This document shows positions 40,127-50,741 of a DNA stretch of 64,000 nt, one piece after another. Position 1 is the stretch's first letter, and every line of letters starts with the position of its first letter. The notes beneath the pieces were generated by a model, which saw nothing but the letters and a program-made list of their open reading frames with translations, was not told where the DNA came from and ran no database searches. Source of the stretch: Virgibacillus phasianinus (GTDB lineage Bacteria; Bacillota; Bacilli; Bacillales; Amphibacillaceae). The stretch covers positions 2,790,001 through 2,854,000 of the forward strand of contig NZ_CP022315.1 of NCBI RefSeq assembly GCF_002216775.1, written 5' to 3'. Both the position numbers and the translations under genes were made by a program.

Positions 40127-41910
40127 TGGCAAGTGAAGCAAGACGTTTAGCAGGCTCATTGCGAACCGATCATATAGACGAGGAAGTGGTTCTTAAAGGC
40201 TGGGTGCAAAAAAGACGCGATTTAGGTGGTTTAATTTTCATTGATTTACGCGATAAATCCGGGATTGTTCAAATAGTATTTAACCCAGATGTCTCAAAAG
40301 AAGCACTGAGAACCGCTGAATCTGTCCGTAGTGAATATGTTGTGGAAGTCAGAGGTCAGGTGGTGAAACGGGAAGGAAGTACCGTTAATAACTTAATTAA
40401 AACAGGGGAAATTGAAGTACTGGTAAGCGATCTTGAAATAATAAACAAATCCAAGAATCCTCCATTTCTAATTCAGGATGAAACAGATGTATCTGAGGAC
40501 TTGCGTTTAAAATACCGTTATTTGGATTTACGAAGAAGTACAGTGCAAGAGACATTTAAATTAAGACACCGTACGACTCAGGTTATCCGTAATTTCTTAA
40601 ATGATAACGACTTTCTTGAAATGGAGACACCTATTTTAACAAAAAGCACGCCAGAAGGCGCCCGGGATTATTTAGTTCCCAGTCGGGTCCATGCCGGTGA
40701 ATTCTATGCATTGCCGCAATCACCGCAATTATTTAAACAATTAATCATGGTTTCAGGATTCGAAAAATACTTCCAAATTGCACGGTGTTTCCGTGATGAA
40801 GATTTACGTGCTGACCGACAGCCAGAGTTCACGCAGGTTGATATTGAAACATCCTTTATGACCAGCGATGAAATTATGGACATGACAGAAAACATGATGC
40901 AAAAAGTGATGAAAGAAGTAAAAGAAATAGAATTAACGCTGCCATTACCACGAATGAAATACCAGGAGGCAATGGACCGTTACGGGTCAGATAAGCCGGA
41001 TACTCGTTTTGCCCTGGAACTTATTCATATATCTGATAGTGTCAAAGACTCATCCTTTAAGGTGTTCCAAAGCGCTGTAGAAAACGGGGGGAAAGTAGCA
41101 TTACTAAATGTTAAGAATCAAGCAGCTAATTATTCACGAAAAGATATTGATAAACTTACGGACTTTGTAAAGGTTTATGGTGCTAAAGGTCTTGCTTGGT
41201 TAAAAGTAGAAGGTGATGAGCTCAAAGGACCAATTTCCAAGTTTTTATCCGAGGAAGAAGTTGTCGCAATCAAAAATAAGGCAGATGCAAGTGATGGTGA
41301 TTTACTTCTGTTCGTCGCTGACAAATCATCCGTTGTATATGACAGTCTTGGAGCGTTGCGTCAAAAGTTGGCAAAGGAGCTGAATTTAATTGATGAAAAC
41401 AAGTTCAATTTCCTATGGGTAACAGACTGGCCGTTGCTTGAGTATGATGAAGATACAGAAAGATACAGCGCGGCACACCATCCATTTACAATGCCAATGG
41501 ACGAGGATGTCAGCAAATTATCAACCGATCCCGGCAATGTACGTGCAAAAGCATATGATCTAGTCTTAAATGGGTATGAGCTTGGTGGAGGATCGTTGCG
41601 TATATATCAACGAGAGCAGCAGGACAAAATGTTTGCAGCACTTGGATTTACACCCGAAGAAGCAGAAGAACAATTTGGCTTTCTTCTGGAAGCTTTGGAA
41701 TACGGGGCTCCGCCGCATGGTGGTATCGCACTTGGCCTGGATAGAGTGATTATGCTGCTGGCTGGCAGATCTAATATGCGTGATACAATCCTATTTCCAA
41801 AGACAGCATCTGCAGCGGATTTATTAACAGATGCACCTAGTGAAGTTGCTGCTAAACAATTGGATGAGTTATCTATTCAATTAAATAAGAAAAATGACCA
41901 AAAAAGTTAA
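40126..41910 (+). CDS. aspS: Aspartyl-tRNA synthetase
   Basis: AspRS is a class II synthetase of the bacterial type, 594 residues. It has the N-terminal OB-fold anticodon domain ([20 protein letters not shown]), motif 2 [19 protein letters not shown], the bacterial insertion domain (about 290-415), and motif 3 [13 protein letters not shown]. It is translated from the hisS-aspS operon under one T-box. Confidence 0.98.
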   Translation: MASEARRLAGSLRTDHIDEEVVLKGWVQKRRDLGGLIFIDLRDKSGIVQIVFNPDVSKEALRTAESVRSEYVVEVRGQVVKREGSTVNNLIKTGEIEVLVSDLEIINKSKNPPFLIQDETDVSEDLRLKYRYLDLRRSTVQETFKLRHRTTQVIRNFLNDNDFLEMETPILTKSTPEGARDYLVPSRVHAGEFYALPQSPQLFKQLIMVSGFEKYFQIARCFRDEDLRADRQPEFTQVDIETSFMTSDEIMDMTENMMQKVMKEVKEIELTLPLPRMKYQEAMDRYGSDKPDTRFALELIHISDSVKDSSFKVFQSAVENGGKVALLNVKNQAANYSRKDIDKLTDFVKVYGAKGLAWLKVEGDELKGPISKFLSEEEVVAIKNKADASDGDLLLFVADKSSVVYDSLGALRQKLAKELNLIDENKFNFLWVTDWPLLEYDEDTERYSAAHHPFTMPMDEDVSKLSTDPGNVRAKAYDLVLNGYELGGGSLRIYQREQQDKMFAALGFTPEEAEEQFGFLLEALEYGAPPHGGIALGLDRVIMLLAGRSNMRDTILFPKTASAADLLTDAPSEVAAKQLDELSIQLNKKNDQKS

Positions 41911-41959
41911 TTGTAAGTAAATTGTCATGGTTGTAATGTAATTTTCATAATTGTCAATA

Positions 41960-41988
41960 TTGCTAAAATACAATGACTGTGATATGAT
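41960..41988 (+). promoter_or_regulatory. Promoter of 6S RNA
   Basis: TTGCTA (41960-41965) and TATGAT (41983-41988) are 17 bases apart, just upstream of the 6S RNA. Confidence 0.6.
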
Positions 41989-42010
41989 GAACTTACAGTA
42001 AAAGTTGAAA

Positions 42011-42207
42011 GTATTTAATCCTGATGTGTTTGTCTGAGAAACGTTTTGACCGAACATTTTTATACTTGGGAGCCCGATCGTTTCTGTGTTGCGTGCAAGC
42101 CTTTACCGTACTTAGAGAGGAAGCATAAGAGGTATAGAACAAGGCACCCACCTGCCGAGAGCGGGATCAAAACAAAAAAGCCAGACGGCACAATCGGGAT
42201 TAAATAC
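42011..42207 (+). ncRNA. ssrS: 6S RNA
   Basis: 6S RNA mimics an open promoter and binds sigma-A RNA polymerase. The ends pair over GTATTTAATCC with GGATTAAATAC, closing an RNA of about 200 bases. Inside are GAAACGTTTT and the segment ATCGTTTCTGTGTTGCGTGCAAGCC, which resembles bacillar 6S RNA. It lies right after aspS, where B. subtilis bsrA (6S-1) is found. The mature 5' end is not fixed by sequence alone. Confidence 0.88.
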
Positions 42208-42217
42208 GTACATAATA

Positions 42218-42260
42218 AAGCTGCCACATCACGAGAAAACGTGACGTGGCAGCTTTTTTT
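42218..42260 (+). terminator. Terminator of 6S RNA
   Basis: AAGCTGCCACATCACG pairs with CGTGACGTGGCAGCTT (one mismatch), followed by TTTTT. Confidence 0.9.
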
Positions 42261-42287
42261 ACAAGATAAGAATGTATAAAATATGTT

Positions 42288-42399
42288 AGCGCGAGTCCCA
42301 GAAGCTGTCGTTATCAGGAATGGATACTACGAACGCAAACTCATGCGTTCTATGGCCCCTTGCTTATTATCCGCCTCTGAACGGGGCTCTTTCGCTTTT
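42288..42399 (-). repeat. Repeat family 2, copy abutting the rsfA-like stop
   Basis: Read on the minus strand the element starts AAAAGCGAAAGAGCCCCGTTCAGAGGCGGA directly after the TAG of the rsfA-like gene. It continues with AATAAGCAAGGGGCC, GCGTTCGTAGTATCCATTCC and CGACAGCTTCTGGG. It matches the copies at 36441 and 55931. Confidence 0.85.
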
Positions 42400-43059
42400 C
42401 TAATTTGAATTGCCGTTTGCTACTTGTTGCAGGTTTCCGTTTTTATCCATGCGAAACGCTGGGGTTTTAACTGGACTCTGATCGTCTAATACCGTCATTT
42501 TTCGTGCGCGTTCCATTATTTGTATGAAGACCTGATAGTCTTCCTGCACAGTGTTTAATTGCTTTTCAGTAACAGACAATTTCTTTTCCAGTTCATTTAA
42601 TTGCCCTTTTAGACTTTGATTCTCTTTTTCTAGGCGTTCCATGGAAGCCTTTGATTGATTGGATGATTGATTTTCTTTTTTTACTTGTTTTAAGTAACCA
42701 ATCACCATATCCATTGAAATATTATACTCAGTTGGCTGAGCAGGAACCTGCTCTACACTATGTTGTTTAACTGCTTGCTCTGTCTTATTCACTATTTGTT
42801 TTTGCGATTGAACGGCTACAGCCACTGCTCTCTTTTTCTCTTTACGTTGTCTTTTTGCAAGATCGATAGCATGGTCATATTTATTTCGTACCTCAGCGTT
42901 CCATCTAAATCCACACGCTGCAGAGGTCCGGTTTAAATGATCACCAACTTCCTCAAATGCATTTAATTGCGTGCTTCCTTCACGTATATGACGCAGAACA
43001 GTTTCCGCTAATAGTAAATCATCTTCATGAGACCATGCGTCCTGTCTAACTTTAACCAC
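42400..43059 (-). CDS. rsfA: RsfA-like prespore regulator
   Basis: RsfA family proteins adjust sigma-F-dependent genes in the forespore. The 219-residue protein has an N-terminal Myb/SANT-like region ([24 protein letters not shown] to [14 protein letters not shown], about 4-60), a Lys/Arg/Gln linker, and a C-terminal coiled coil (about 130-185). The start is GTG at 43059 with AAAGGAGC upstream. It may be a paralogue of rsfA itself, so the symbol is approximate. Confidence 0.78.
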   Translation of the reverse strand: MVKVRQDAWSHEDDLLLAETVLRHIREGSTQLNAFEEVGDHLNRTSAACGFRWNAEVRNKYDHAIDLAKRQRKEKKRAVAVAVQSQKQIVNKTEQAVKQHSVEQVPAQPTEYNISMDMVIGYLKQVKKENQSSNQSKASMERLEKENQSLKGQLNELEKKLSVTEKQLNTVQEDYQVFIQIMERARKMTVLDDQSPVKTPAFRMDKNGNLQQVANGNSN

Positions 43060-43155
43060 AAAGTTCAGCTCCTTTTACTACGGCAACTAGATTTAATTAT
43101 TGCTCATCGTTATTTGTTACTAGTTTGACCGGTTACAAAAGGAATTATACCTATC

Positions 43156-44439
43156 TCACTTGCTATTATTTTTATCCCGTTTAATTTTTTCATATACTTG
43201 TTTCATAGCCTGCTCAAATTTACCTGTATCTTTTGGTTTATAGTATTCTCTTTTTCGTAAGGTCTCTGGAAGATATTCCTGATTGACCCAATTGGCTTCA
43301 TAGTTATGAGGGTATTTATATTCAACGCCCCTGCCAAGACTTTTTGCACCACTATAATGGGAATCTTTTAAATGGATGGGGATGTCACCGCTTTTACCAT
43401 TTCGAATATCTGACAAGGCCGCATCAAGCGCTTTGTATGCCGTATTTGATTTTGGCGATAGACAAAGTTCAACAATTGCGACGGATAACGGGATACGTGC
43501 TTCTGGGAACCCCAAACGTTCTGCAGCCTGCACTGCTGAAACAGCGCGGGGGCCTGCCTGGGGATTGGCAACACCGATATCTTCGTACGCACAAACGATC
43601 ATTCTTCTGGCTATGCTTTCTAGATCACCCGCTTCAATTAATCTACCTAAATAATGCAATGCCGCATTGACATCACTTCCACGGATGGATTTTTGAAATG
43701 CTGATAAAACATCATAGTGGGCATCCCCGTTTTTATCATGTGAAAAACTCTTTTTTTGCATACATTCTTCAGCTATGGTCAGTGTTATATGGACAACATT
43801 TTGGTCATCCTTCGGGGATGAAAATACTGCAAGTTCCAATCCATTTAACGCAGAACGTAAATCACCATTTGCTGCATGGGAAAAGTGTTCAAAGGCTTCA
43901 TCGGTGAGATTTACCTGGTATGATCCCAATCCTTTTGTTTCATCCACAATGGCTCTTTCCAAGGCAACTTTGATGTCTGTTGGCGTTAGAGCAAGTAATT
44001 CAAACAGGTGGCATCTGCTGCGTATTGCCGGATTAATAGAATGATACGGGTTGCTTGTTGTACAACCAATTAACGTAATTAAGTCACTTTCCAAATATGG
44101 TAAGAGAAAGTCCTGTTTAGCCTTATCCAAACGATGGACCTCATCCAGAACTAAGACAATTTGACCGGTCATCTTTGCTTCTTCAATGACAATCTCCATA
44201 TCTTTCTTTTTATCTACTACTGCATTAAGCATTTTTACTGGGATCCCAAGACTTTTACCTAAAGCAACCGCCATGGAGGTTTTACCAGTTCCCGGTGGTC
44301 CATATAGAATCATGGATGCCAGTCGCTCTGCTTGAATCATCCGGTTTACTATTTTACCTTCTCCGATAATATGGGTTTGCCCAATTATTTCATTTATGTG
44401 TGTCGGTCTCATGCGATATGCCAATGGTTTTTGTTTCAT
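43156..44439 (-). CDS. rarA: Replication-associated recombination ATPase RarA
   Basis: RarA (MgsA) is an AAA+ ATPase related to clamp loaders, acting at stalled forks. The 427-residue protein starts MKQKPLAYRMRP, with Walker A YGPPGTGKTS, Walker B LVLDEVHRL, sensor GCTTSNPYHSINPAIRSRC and the C-terminal tetramerisation domain (EARIPLSVAIVELCLSPKSN). The ATG at 44439 has AAGGAATGG upstream; the frame extends 16 codons further without a ribosome binding site. It is divergent from cymR, as yrvN is in B. subtilis. Confidence 0.95.
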   Translation of the reverse strand: MKQKPLAYRMRPTHINEIIGQTHIIGEGKIVNRMIQAERLASMILYGPPGTGKTSMAVALGKSLGIPVKMLNAVVDKKKDMEIVIEEAKMTGQIVLVLDEVHRLDKAKQDFLLPYLESDLITLIGCTTSNPYHSINPAIRSRCHLFELLALTPTDIKVALERAIVDETKGLGSYQVNLTDEAFEHFSHAANGDLRSALNGLELAVFSSPKDDQNVVHITLTIAEECMQKKSFSHDKNGDAHYDVLSAFQKSIRGSDVNAALHYLGRLIEAGDLESIARRMIVCAYEDIGVANPQAGPRAVSAVQAAERLGFPEARIPLSVAIVELCLSPKSNTAYKALDAALSDIRNGKSGDIPIHLKDSHYSGAKSLGRGVEYKYPHNYEANWVNQEYLPETLRKREYYKPKDTGKFEQAMKQVYEKIKRDKNNSK

Positions 44440-44493
44440 TATTACCATTCCTTTGTATAAAATTTGCCTTAAATGCAACATGTGCACTATTCA

Positions 44494-44502
44494 TGCTATA
44501 AT
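44494..44502 (+). promoter_or_regulatory. Predicted extended -10 promoter of cymR
   Basis: TGCTATAAT on the plus strand lies about 93 bases before cymR. The leader between them shows nothing clear. Confidence 0.45.
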
Positions 44503-44595
44503 ATCATGTGTCAATAACTAATTCTTGTAATATGACACTAGAATAATTTAATTTCTATCTATAAAAGTAGTACAATACCAATAGAGGTGTAAAGC

Positions 44596-45015
44596 ATGAA
44601 GATTTCAACAAAAGGACGATATGGTCTAACCATTATGATTGAGCTTGCTAAAAATTATGGCAAGGGACCAGTATCACTCAAATCAATCGCACGTGAAAAA
44701 GATTTATCTGAACATTATCTAGAGCAATTAGCCTCTCCGCTAAGAAATGCAAGTTTAGTGAAAAGTGTCCGCGGAGCATACGGTGGCTATATGCTGGCAA
44801 ATGAACCTAAAAAAATAACTGCAGGTGATATTATTCGGGTATTGGAAGGACCGATAACTCCCGTTGAAGGCATTGAAGATGAAGATGTAGCCAAGCAGGC
44901 ATTATGGTTGCGGGTTCGTGATGCCGTTAAGGATGTACTGGATACGACCACATTGGAAGATCTGCTTCATCACGATAATGATCACCATCAGGAATCATAT
45001 ATGTTTTATATATAG
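44596..45015 (+). CDS. cymR: Rrf2 family cysteine metabolism repressor CymR
   Basis: CymR represses sulfur and cysteine genes with the help of cysteine synthase CysK. The 139-residue protein begins MKISTKGRYGLTIMIELA, has the winged helix with SLKSIAREKDLSEHYLEQL and RGAYGGYMLA, and lacks the three clustered Cys that hold Fe-S in IscR. This favours CymR over IscR. It sits just upstream of a cysteine desulfurase gene, as in B. subtilis. Confidence 0.93.
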   Translation: MKISTKGRYGLTIMIELAKNYGKGPVSLKSIAREKDLSEHYLEQLASPLRNASLVKSVRGAYGGYMLANEPKKITAGDIIRVLEGPITPVEGIEDEDVAKQALWLRVRDAVKDVLDTTTLEDLLHHDNDHHQESYMFYI

Positions 45016-45042
45016 GTAGACTCAGGGAAGGAAATGTTTATC

Positions 45043-46188
45043 ATGAATCACATTTATTTGGATCATGCAGCGACAGCACCGATGGCAACAGAAGTGATCG
45101 AAGCTATGGTCCCGATTTATTCCGAAGTGTTTGGCAATCCATCAAGTGTCCATGCATTCGGGAGAAAAGCGAGGCAATTAATGGACCAAGCGAGACAGGT
45201 CTTTGCTGGGAGCATCCATGCCGAAGAGAAGGAAATTGTTATAACAAGCGGCGGGACTGAAGCAGATAACCTCGCGCTAATTGGGACAGCACTTGCGAAC
45301 AAACAAAAAGGAAACCACATTATTACAACCGTTCAAGAACATCATGCGGTACTTCACGCAGCGGAACATTTAGAAGAAAACGGTTTTAACGTGACGTACT
45401 TACCGGTGTATGAAGATGGAAAAATGGCTGTTAACGATTTAAAACAGGCATTAACCGATCACACCATAGTAGTTTCAATTATGTCTGTTAATAATGAAAC
45501 GGGAATTATTCAGCCCATTCATGATATCGGTGAACTCTTAAAAAATCATCAGGCCTATTTCCATACGGATGCTGTCCAGGCATACAGTCAACTGCCAATT
45601 GATGTTAAAGAGGACCATATTGATTTATTAACGGTTAGCTCACATAAAATTAATGGACCAAAAGGCATTGGTTTTTTATATGTCAATAAAAATGTATCGC
45701 TTCATACATTACAGTTTGGCGGTGAACAGGAACGTAAAAGGCGGCCCGGAACGGAAAATGTGGTCAGCGCTGTTGGCTTTCAACATGCAGTTCAGCTCGC
45801 GATGAATCAAAGGGAAAACCGAGTTGAAACATACAAAGAATATAAAAAGTTATTTATTGAAACATTGGAACAAGCCGCCGTAAATGTTGAGCTTAATGGT
45901 AACCAGTCAGAAGCAATTCCTTCTATTATCAACATTAGTTTTCCAGGTACAAATGTTGAACAACTACTTACTAACTTTGACCTGACCGGAATAGCGGCTT
46001 CAAGTGGCAGTGCGTGTACTGCAGGATCGGTTGAACCGTCACATGTACTAAGTGCAATGTACGGTGCTGGCAATGAACGAACAACGAATTCTATACGGTT
46101 CAGCTTTGGTCTGCATAACAAAAAGGAAGATATAATGGAGGCGGCGGAAAGAATTGCTTCTATTGTTAAGCGGTTAGCAGCTTCCTAA
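45043..46188 (+). CDS. iscS: Cysteine desulfurase, IscS/NifS type (YrvO)
   Basis: This PLP enzyme takes sulfur from cysteine. With mnmA next door it probably supplies the persulfide for tRNA 2-thiouridine, as shown for B. subtilis YrvO. The 381-residue protein has YLDHAATAPM, the PLP lysine in VSSHKINGPKG, and the catalytic Cys in SGSACTAGS. The ATG at 45043 is chosen, since GGAAGG is too close to the ATG at 45034. Confidence 0.94.
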   Translation: MNHIYLDHAATAPMATEVIEAMVPIYSEVFGNPSSVHAFGRKARQLMDQARQVFAGSIHAEEKEIVITSGGTEADNLALIGTALANKQKGNHIITTVQEHHAVLHAAEHLEENGFNVTYLPVYEDGKMAVNDLKQALTDHTIVVSIMSVNNETGIIQPIHDIGELLKNHQAYFHTDAVQAYSQLPIDVKEDHIDLLTVSSHKINGPKGIGFLYVNKNVSLHTLQFGGEQERKRRPGTENVVSAVGFQHAVQLAMNQRENRVETYKEYKKLFIETLEQAAVNVELNGNQSEAIPSIINISFPGTNVEQLLTNFDLTGIAASSGSACTAGSVEPSHVLSAMYGAGNERTTNSIRFSFGLHNKKEDIMEAAERIASIVKRLAAS

Positions 46189-47319
<1,131 letters not shown>

Positions 47320-47333
47320 CTAGTAAAAACAGG

Positions 47334-47378
47334 AAGGATCCCTTTGTCGCTGATAAGTGGCTCTGGATCCTTTTCCTT
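47334..47378 (+). terminator. Probable terminator of mnmA
   Basis: AAGGATCC (47334-47341) pairs with GGATCCTT (47365-47372), followed by TTCCTT. The loop is long and the T run weak. Confidence 0.55.
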
Positions 47379-47408
47379 ACACGATAATAGAAATGTGTGG
47401 TGTTGAAA

Positions 47409-48077
47409 ATGGATAAAATGCAGCAGGCAGTTGCATATATGCAAGAACAAAAATTAGAGGAATCAGCGAAACTTTTTACGGAAATTATTGAAGAAAATCC
47501 CGAAGATCCAGTAGGTTATATTAATTTTGGCAACTTACTGATCCATCTACATGAGTTAGCACGGGCGCAACGTTTTTTTGAAAAAGCAATTGAGTTGGAT
47601 GAGCATGCTGCAACAGCATATTATGGGCTTGGCAATGTGTTTTTGGAAGAGTCGGTTTATGGGAAAGCACAACAAAATTTCCAGAAAGCAATTGAACTTG
47701 GTCTGGAAGAAGGAGACGTATACTATATGCTAGGTATCGCTTTACAAAACCAGGAACAAATGAAACTTGCAATTCCATACCTCCTGCGTGCCACTGAACT
47801 AGAGCCTGATGATGAAGAAATTGCCTTTCAATATGCAATGTCACTGGCCCAAAGTGATCATTTAGATGAAGCTAAAGATGCTTTCGAACAGGTTTTAAAG
47901 CTAAATGAAGCGCATAGTGATGCACATTATAATTTAGGAGTAATCGCCTTATATAATGAGCAAATGGATGAGGCAATGGATCATTTTGAAACAGCATTGA
48001 CTATTCAACCAGACCATGCCCTTGCGGCTAATGGGAAAGAGCAAACAAAGAAATTACGTGAACTAAACAAAGAGTAA
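47409..48077 (+). CDS. Tetratricopeptide repeat protein (YrrB-like)
   Basis: The 222-residue protein is made almost wholly of TPR units, about six in a row, for example GYINFGNLLIHLHELARAQ, AYYGLGNVFLEESVYGKA, VYYMLGIALQNQEQ and AHYNLGVIALYNEQMDEA. It should act as a binding scaffold; partner unknown. The ATG at 47409 is favoured, with GGTG upstream, over a GTG four codons earlier. B. subtilis yrrB lies in the same place between mnmA and recD2. Confidence 0.88.
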   Translation: MDKMQQAVAYMQEQKLEESAKLFTEIIEENPEDPVGYINFGNLLIHLHELARAQRFFEKAIELDEHAATAYYGLGNVFLEESVYGKAQQNFQKAIELGLEEGDVYYMLGIALQNQEQMKLAIPYLLRATELEPDDEEIAFQYAMSLAQSDHLDEAKDAFEQVLKLNEAHSDAHYNLGVIALYNEQMDEAMDHFETALTIQPDHALAANGKEQTKKLRELNKE

Positions 48078-48095
48078 GATAGCGGGGTTGTTTTG

Positions 48096-50429
48096 ATGGC
48101 AAATGTTGAGCAAATGGGTGAACCTGATATCCAAAAGTATATAAAAGGCGAGCTACTGTATACTATTTTTCACAATGATGCGGAGCATTTTTCGATTGCA
48201 AAAATCAAAGTACTTGATACGAATGAAGAATTGCATGACAAAGAAATTGTGGTGAAAGGGTATTTTTCCAATCTGCAGGAGACAAAGGATTATATATTTT
48301 ATGGACAAATGGAGCGGCATAATAAGTTCGGACTTCAATATCAGGTGACATCATATGAATCAAACATACCAGAAACAACTGATGGACTAATTGCGTATCT
48401 ATCGAGTGATTTATTTTATGGAATTGGTAAGAAGACTGCCTCAAAAATAATTAATCATTTGGGTGAGAATGCTATTTCACAAATATTAACCAATCCGGAT
48501 GTGTTAACAGGTGTTCAAGGATTGAAAGCAGATAATGCGGAGCACCTCGTGAAAACATTGCAAGAAAACGAGGGCTTCGAGCATGTGGTAGTTCATTTGG
48601 GTAAATTTGGAATTGGATTGAAACTTGCCCAGAAAATCTATCAGGTTTATAAAGATGAATCAATTGATGTGCTAAACAAGGATCCTTACCAATATGTGTT
48701 TGATGTAGAAGGATTCGGATTCCAAAAAGCCGATGAAATTGCCAATGTAAACGGGTTATCCCTGACACATCCAAATCGAATAGGTGCCGGTTGCATTTTT
48801 GTTTTGCAAAAAAGTGTACAGGAAGGACATGTGTATTTACCTGCAGAAGAGTGTATCGTCAAGGTCATTCAATTGCTTGGAAGAGCAAGTGCTGAGCTTG
48901 ATGAAGATACAATCAAAAACCGTCTGGATGGCCTGAATACAGAAAAGAAAATAATTGTTCAAGAAGGAAAAGTATATTTGCCCTCCTTGTATTATGCGGA
49001 GGATGGCTTTGCTTCACAAGTCAAGCGACTAATAACAAAACCTGTTGAACATGATACCCCGCTGGCAGAGATGATGAAAATTATTGGGGATATTGAAGAA
49101 GCGGAAACACTAAGCTATGGAAAAGAACAGTTCCATGCGATTAATCAGGCTTTGCATGCTAAGCTAATGATTGTAACAGGTGGGCCGGGAACAGGTAAAA
49201 CCACAGTAATAAAAGGAATTGTGGATGCGTACTCCGCTATTCATCGTGTTTCGATCGACCCAAAAGATTATGAGAAAAAATCTGAATATCCTTTTGTTTT
49301 CACTGCACCTACTGGTCGGGCAGCAAAACGATTAACAGAATCTACTGGACTGCCGGCAGTGACGATTCACCGGTTATTAGGCTGGGACGGTAATAATGGG
49401 TTCGATAAAGATCAAAACGAACCACTGTCAGGTAAATTCCTGATTGTTGATGAATTCTCAATGGTAGATATCTGGCTTGCGAATAGTTTATTTAAAGCGA
49501 TTCCGGATGATATGCAGGTTCTCTTGGTTGGTGATGAGGATCAATTGCCCTCTGTTGGACCAGGCCAGGTACTTACTGACTTATTAGCAAGCGACTCCAT
49601 CCCATTTGTAAGTCTGAATGAAGTGTACAGACAAAAAGAAGGGTCCAAGATCATTCAATTGGCACATACCATAAAAAACGATGAATGTACCAATCAGACA
49701 CTTAGAAATGATAAGGATTTTAGCTTTTTAACCTGTAATCAATTTCAAATGGTTGATGTAATCACAAAGATATTTGCTAGTGCCGAAAAAAAGGGGATTA
49801 ATTTAAAAGATATTCAAGTGCTGGCACCAATGTACCGTACGGAAGCAGGCATCACGGTTATAAACAAAACATTGCAGGAAATAGTAAATCCTAAGACAAA
49901 ACGAAGGCGTGAAGTGAAAGTGTACGACACAGTCTTTCGCGTTGGAGATAAGGTGCTGCAATTGGTAAACCAGCCGGAAGATGGTGTTTCGAATGGTGAT
50001 ATCGGGGAAATTGTTGCCATCTTTTTTGAAGATGAAAACAAAGAAAATGTGGAACAAATCGTTGTAACATTTGAAGGCAAAGAAGTGGTCTATGAAAGGA
50101 AGGATTATACAAACATTATGCACGCCTATTGTATTTCCATTCATAAATCACAGGGGAGTGAGTTTCCTATCGTGGTCATGCCGGTAGTTTCTACCTACCG
50201 CAGGATGTTACGCAAGAATTTATTATACACGGCTATAACAAGGAGCAAGCAATCATTGATCATTTGCGGCGAGAAACAAGCGTTTTTACAGGGTGTAAAT
50301 ACCATGGATACAAACAAGCGGTATACGGATTTAATCAAGCAATTGCGTGATCGGTTACCATCTGATCAGGACAATGAAGCGGCTGAAGAGAATATGGAGG
50401 ACGAGATCACTCCTTATGATTTTATGTAG
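48096..50429 (+). CDS. recD2: ATP-dependent DNA helicase RecD2
   Basis: RecD2 is a 5'-3' helicase not part of RecBCD, affecting replication restart and mismatch repair. The 777-residue protein has an N-terminal OB-like region, helix-hairpin-helix units (YGIGKKTASKII and GVQGLKADNAEHL), Walker A TGGPGTGKTT, Walker B LIVDEFSMVD, and the C-terminal UvrD-like motif AYCISIHKSQGSEFP. The start is ATG 48096 after AGCGGGG. Confidence 0.95.
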   Translation: MANVEQMGEPDIQKYIKGELLYTIFHNDAEHFSIAKIKVLDTNEELHDKEIVVKGYFSNLQETKDYIFYGQMERHNKFGLQYQVTSYESNIPETTDGLIAYLSSDLFYGIGKKTASKIINHLGENAISQILTNPDVLTGVQGLKADNAEHLVKTLQENEGFEHVVVHLGKFGIGLKLAQKIYQVYKDESIDVLNKDPYQYVFDVEGFGFQKADEIANVNGLSLTHPNRIGAGCIFVLQKSVQEGHVYLPAEECIVKVIQLLGRASAELDEDTIKNRLDGLNTEKKIIVQEGKVYLPSLYYAEDGFASQVKRLITKPVEHDTPLAEMMKIIGDIEEAETLSYGKEQFHAINQALHAKLMIVTGGPGTGKTTVIKGIVDAYSAIHRVSIDPKDYEKKSEYPFVFTAPTGRAAKRLTESTGLPAVTIHRLLGWDGNNGFDKDQNEPLSGKFLIVDEFSMVDIWLANSLFKAIPDDMQVLLVGDEDQLPSVGPGQVLTDLLASDSIPFVSLNEVYRQKEGSKIIQLAHTIKNDECTNQTLRNDKDFSFLTCNQFQMVDVITKIFASAEKKGINLKDIQVLAPMYRTEAGITVINKTLQEIVNPKTKRRREVKVYDTVFRVGDKVLQLVNQPEDGVSNGDIGEIVAIFFEDENKENVEQIVVTFEGKEVVYERKDYTNIMHAYCISIHKSQGSEFPIVVMPVVSTYRRMLRKNLLYTAITRSKQSLIICGEKQAFLQGVNTMDTNKRYTDLIKQLRDRLPSDQDNEAAEENMEDEITPYDFM

Positions 50430-50494
50430 GAAGAGGTATATTATAGATGGAATTGGGCAAGCATAACGTAATAATGGATATATAGAAGGAGTTA

Positions 50495-50692
50495 ATGTGC
50501 GTTATGGAATGCCCGAACTGTAATCGGAAAGATATCGGAAAAATTGGATCTCAGCAATATTACTGCTGGAATTGTTTTATTGAAATATCAGTAGTTAATG
50601 ATGAGGTAATCATTCATCAAATAGAGTCAGATGGATCACTCAGTTCATTAAATGATCTGTTCACAGATGAAGAACGGAAACTTCAGGGCTGA
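50495..50692 (+). CDS. Small zinc-ribbon protein, 65 aa
   Basis: Two Cys pairs (ECPNCN and YCWNCF) about 19 residues apart suggest a zinc ribbon. The rest is acidic with no membrane segment. The ATG at 50495 is three bases after AAGGAG, closer than ideal; the in-frame ATG at 50504 is too far, so the start is uncertain. Function is unknown. It lies between recD2 and the transporter gene. Confidence 0.72.
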   Translation: MCVMECPNCNRKDIGKIGSQQYYCWNCFIEISVVNDEVIIHQIESDGSLSSLNDLFTDEERKLQG

Positions 50693-50741
50693 AAATTAGT
50701 TTTAAAATGGAACTATATGTTTAAAACTAAGGAGCGCTGTT

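Noticed and set aside
42046-42279. A 77-codon open frame after aspS on the plus strand
   Set aside because: It lies inside the 6S RNA and its terminator, has no ribosome binding site, and its composition follows the RNA stem sequences.
50447-50485. A 12-codon frame between recD2 and the zinc-ribbon gene
   Set aside because: Too short to support, although AGAGG lies upstream. I could not tell it from chance.
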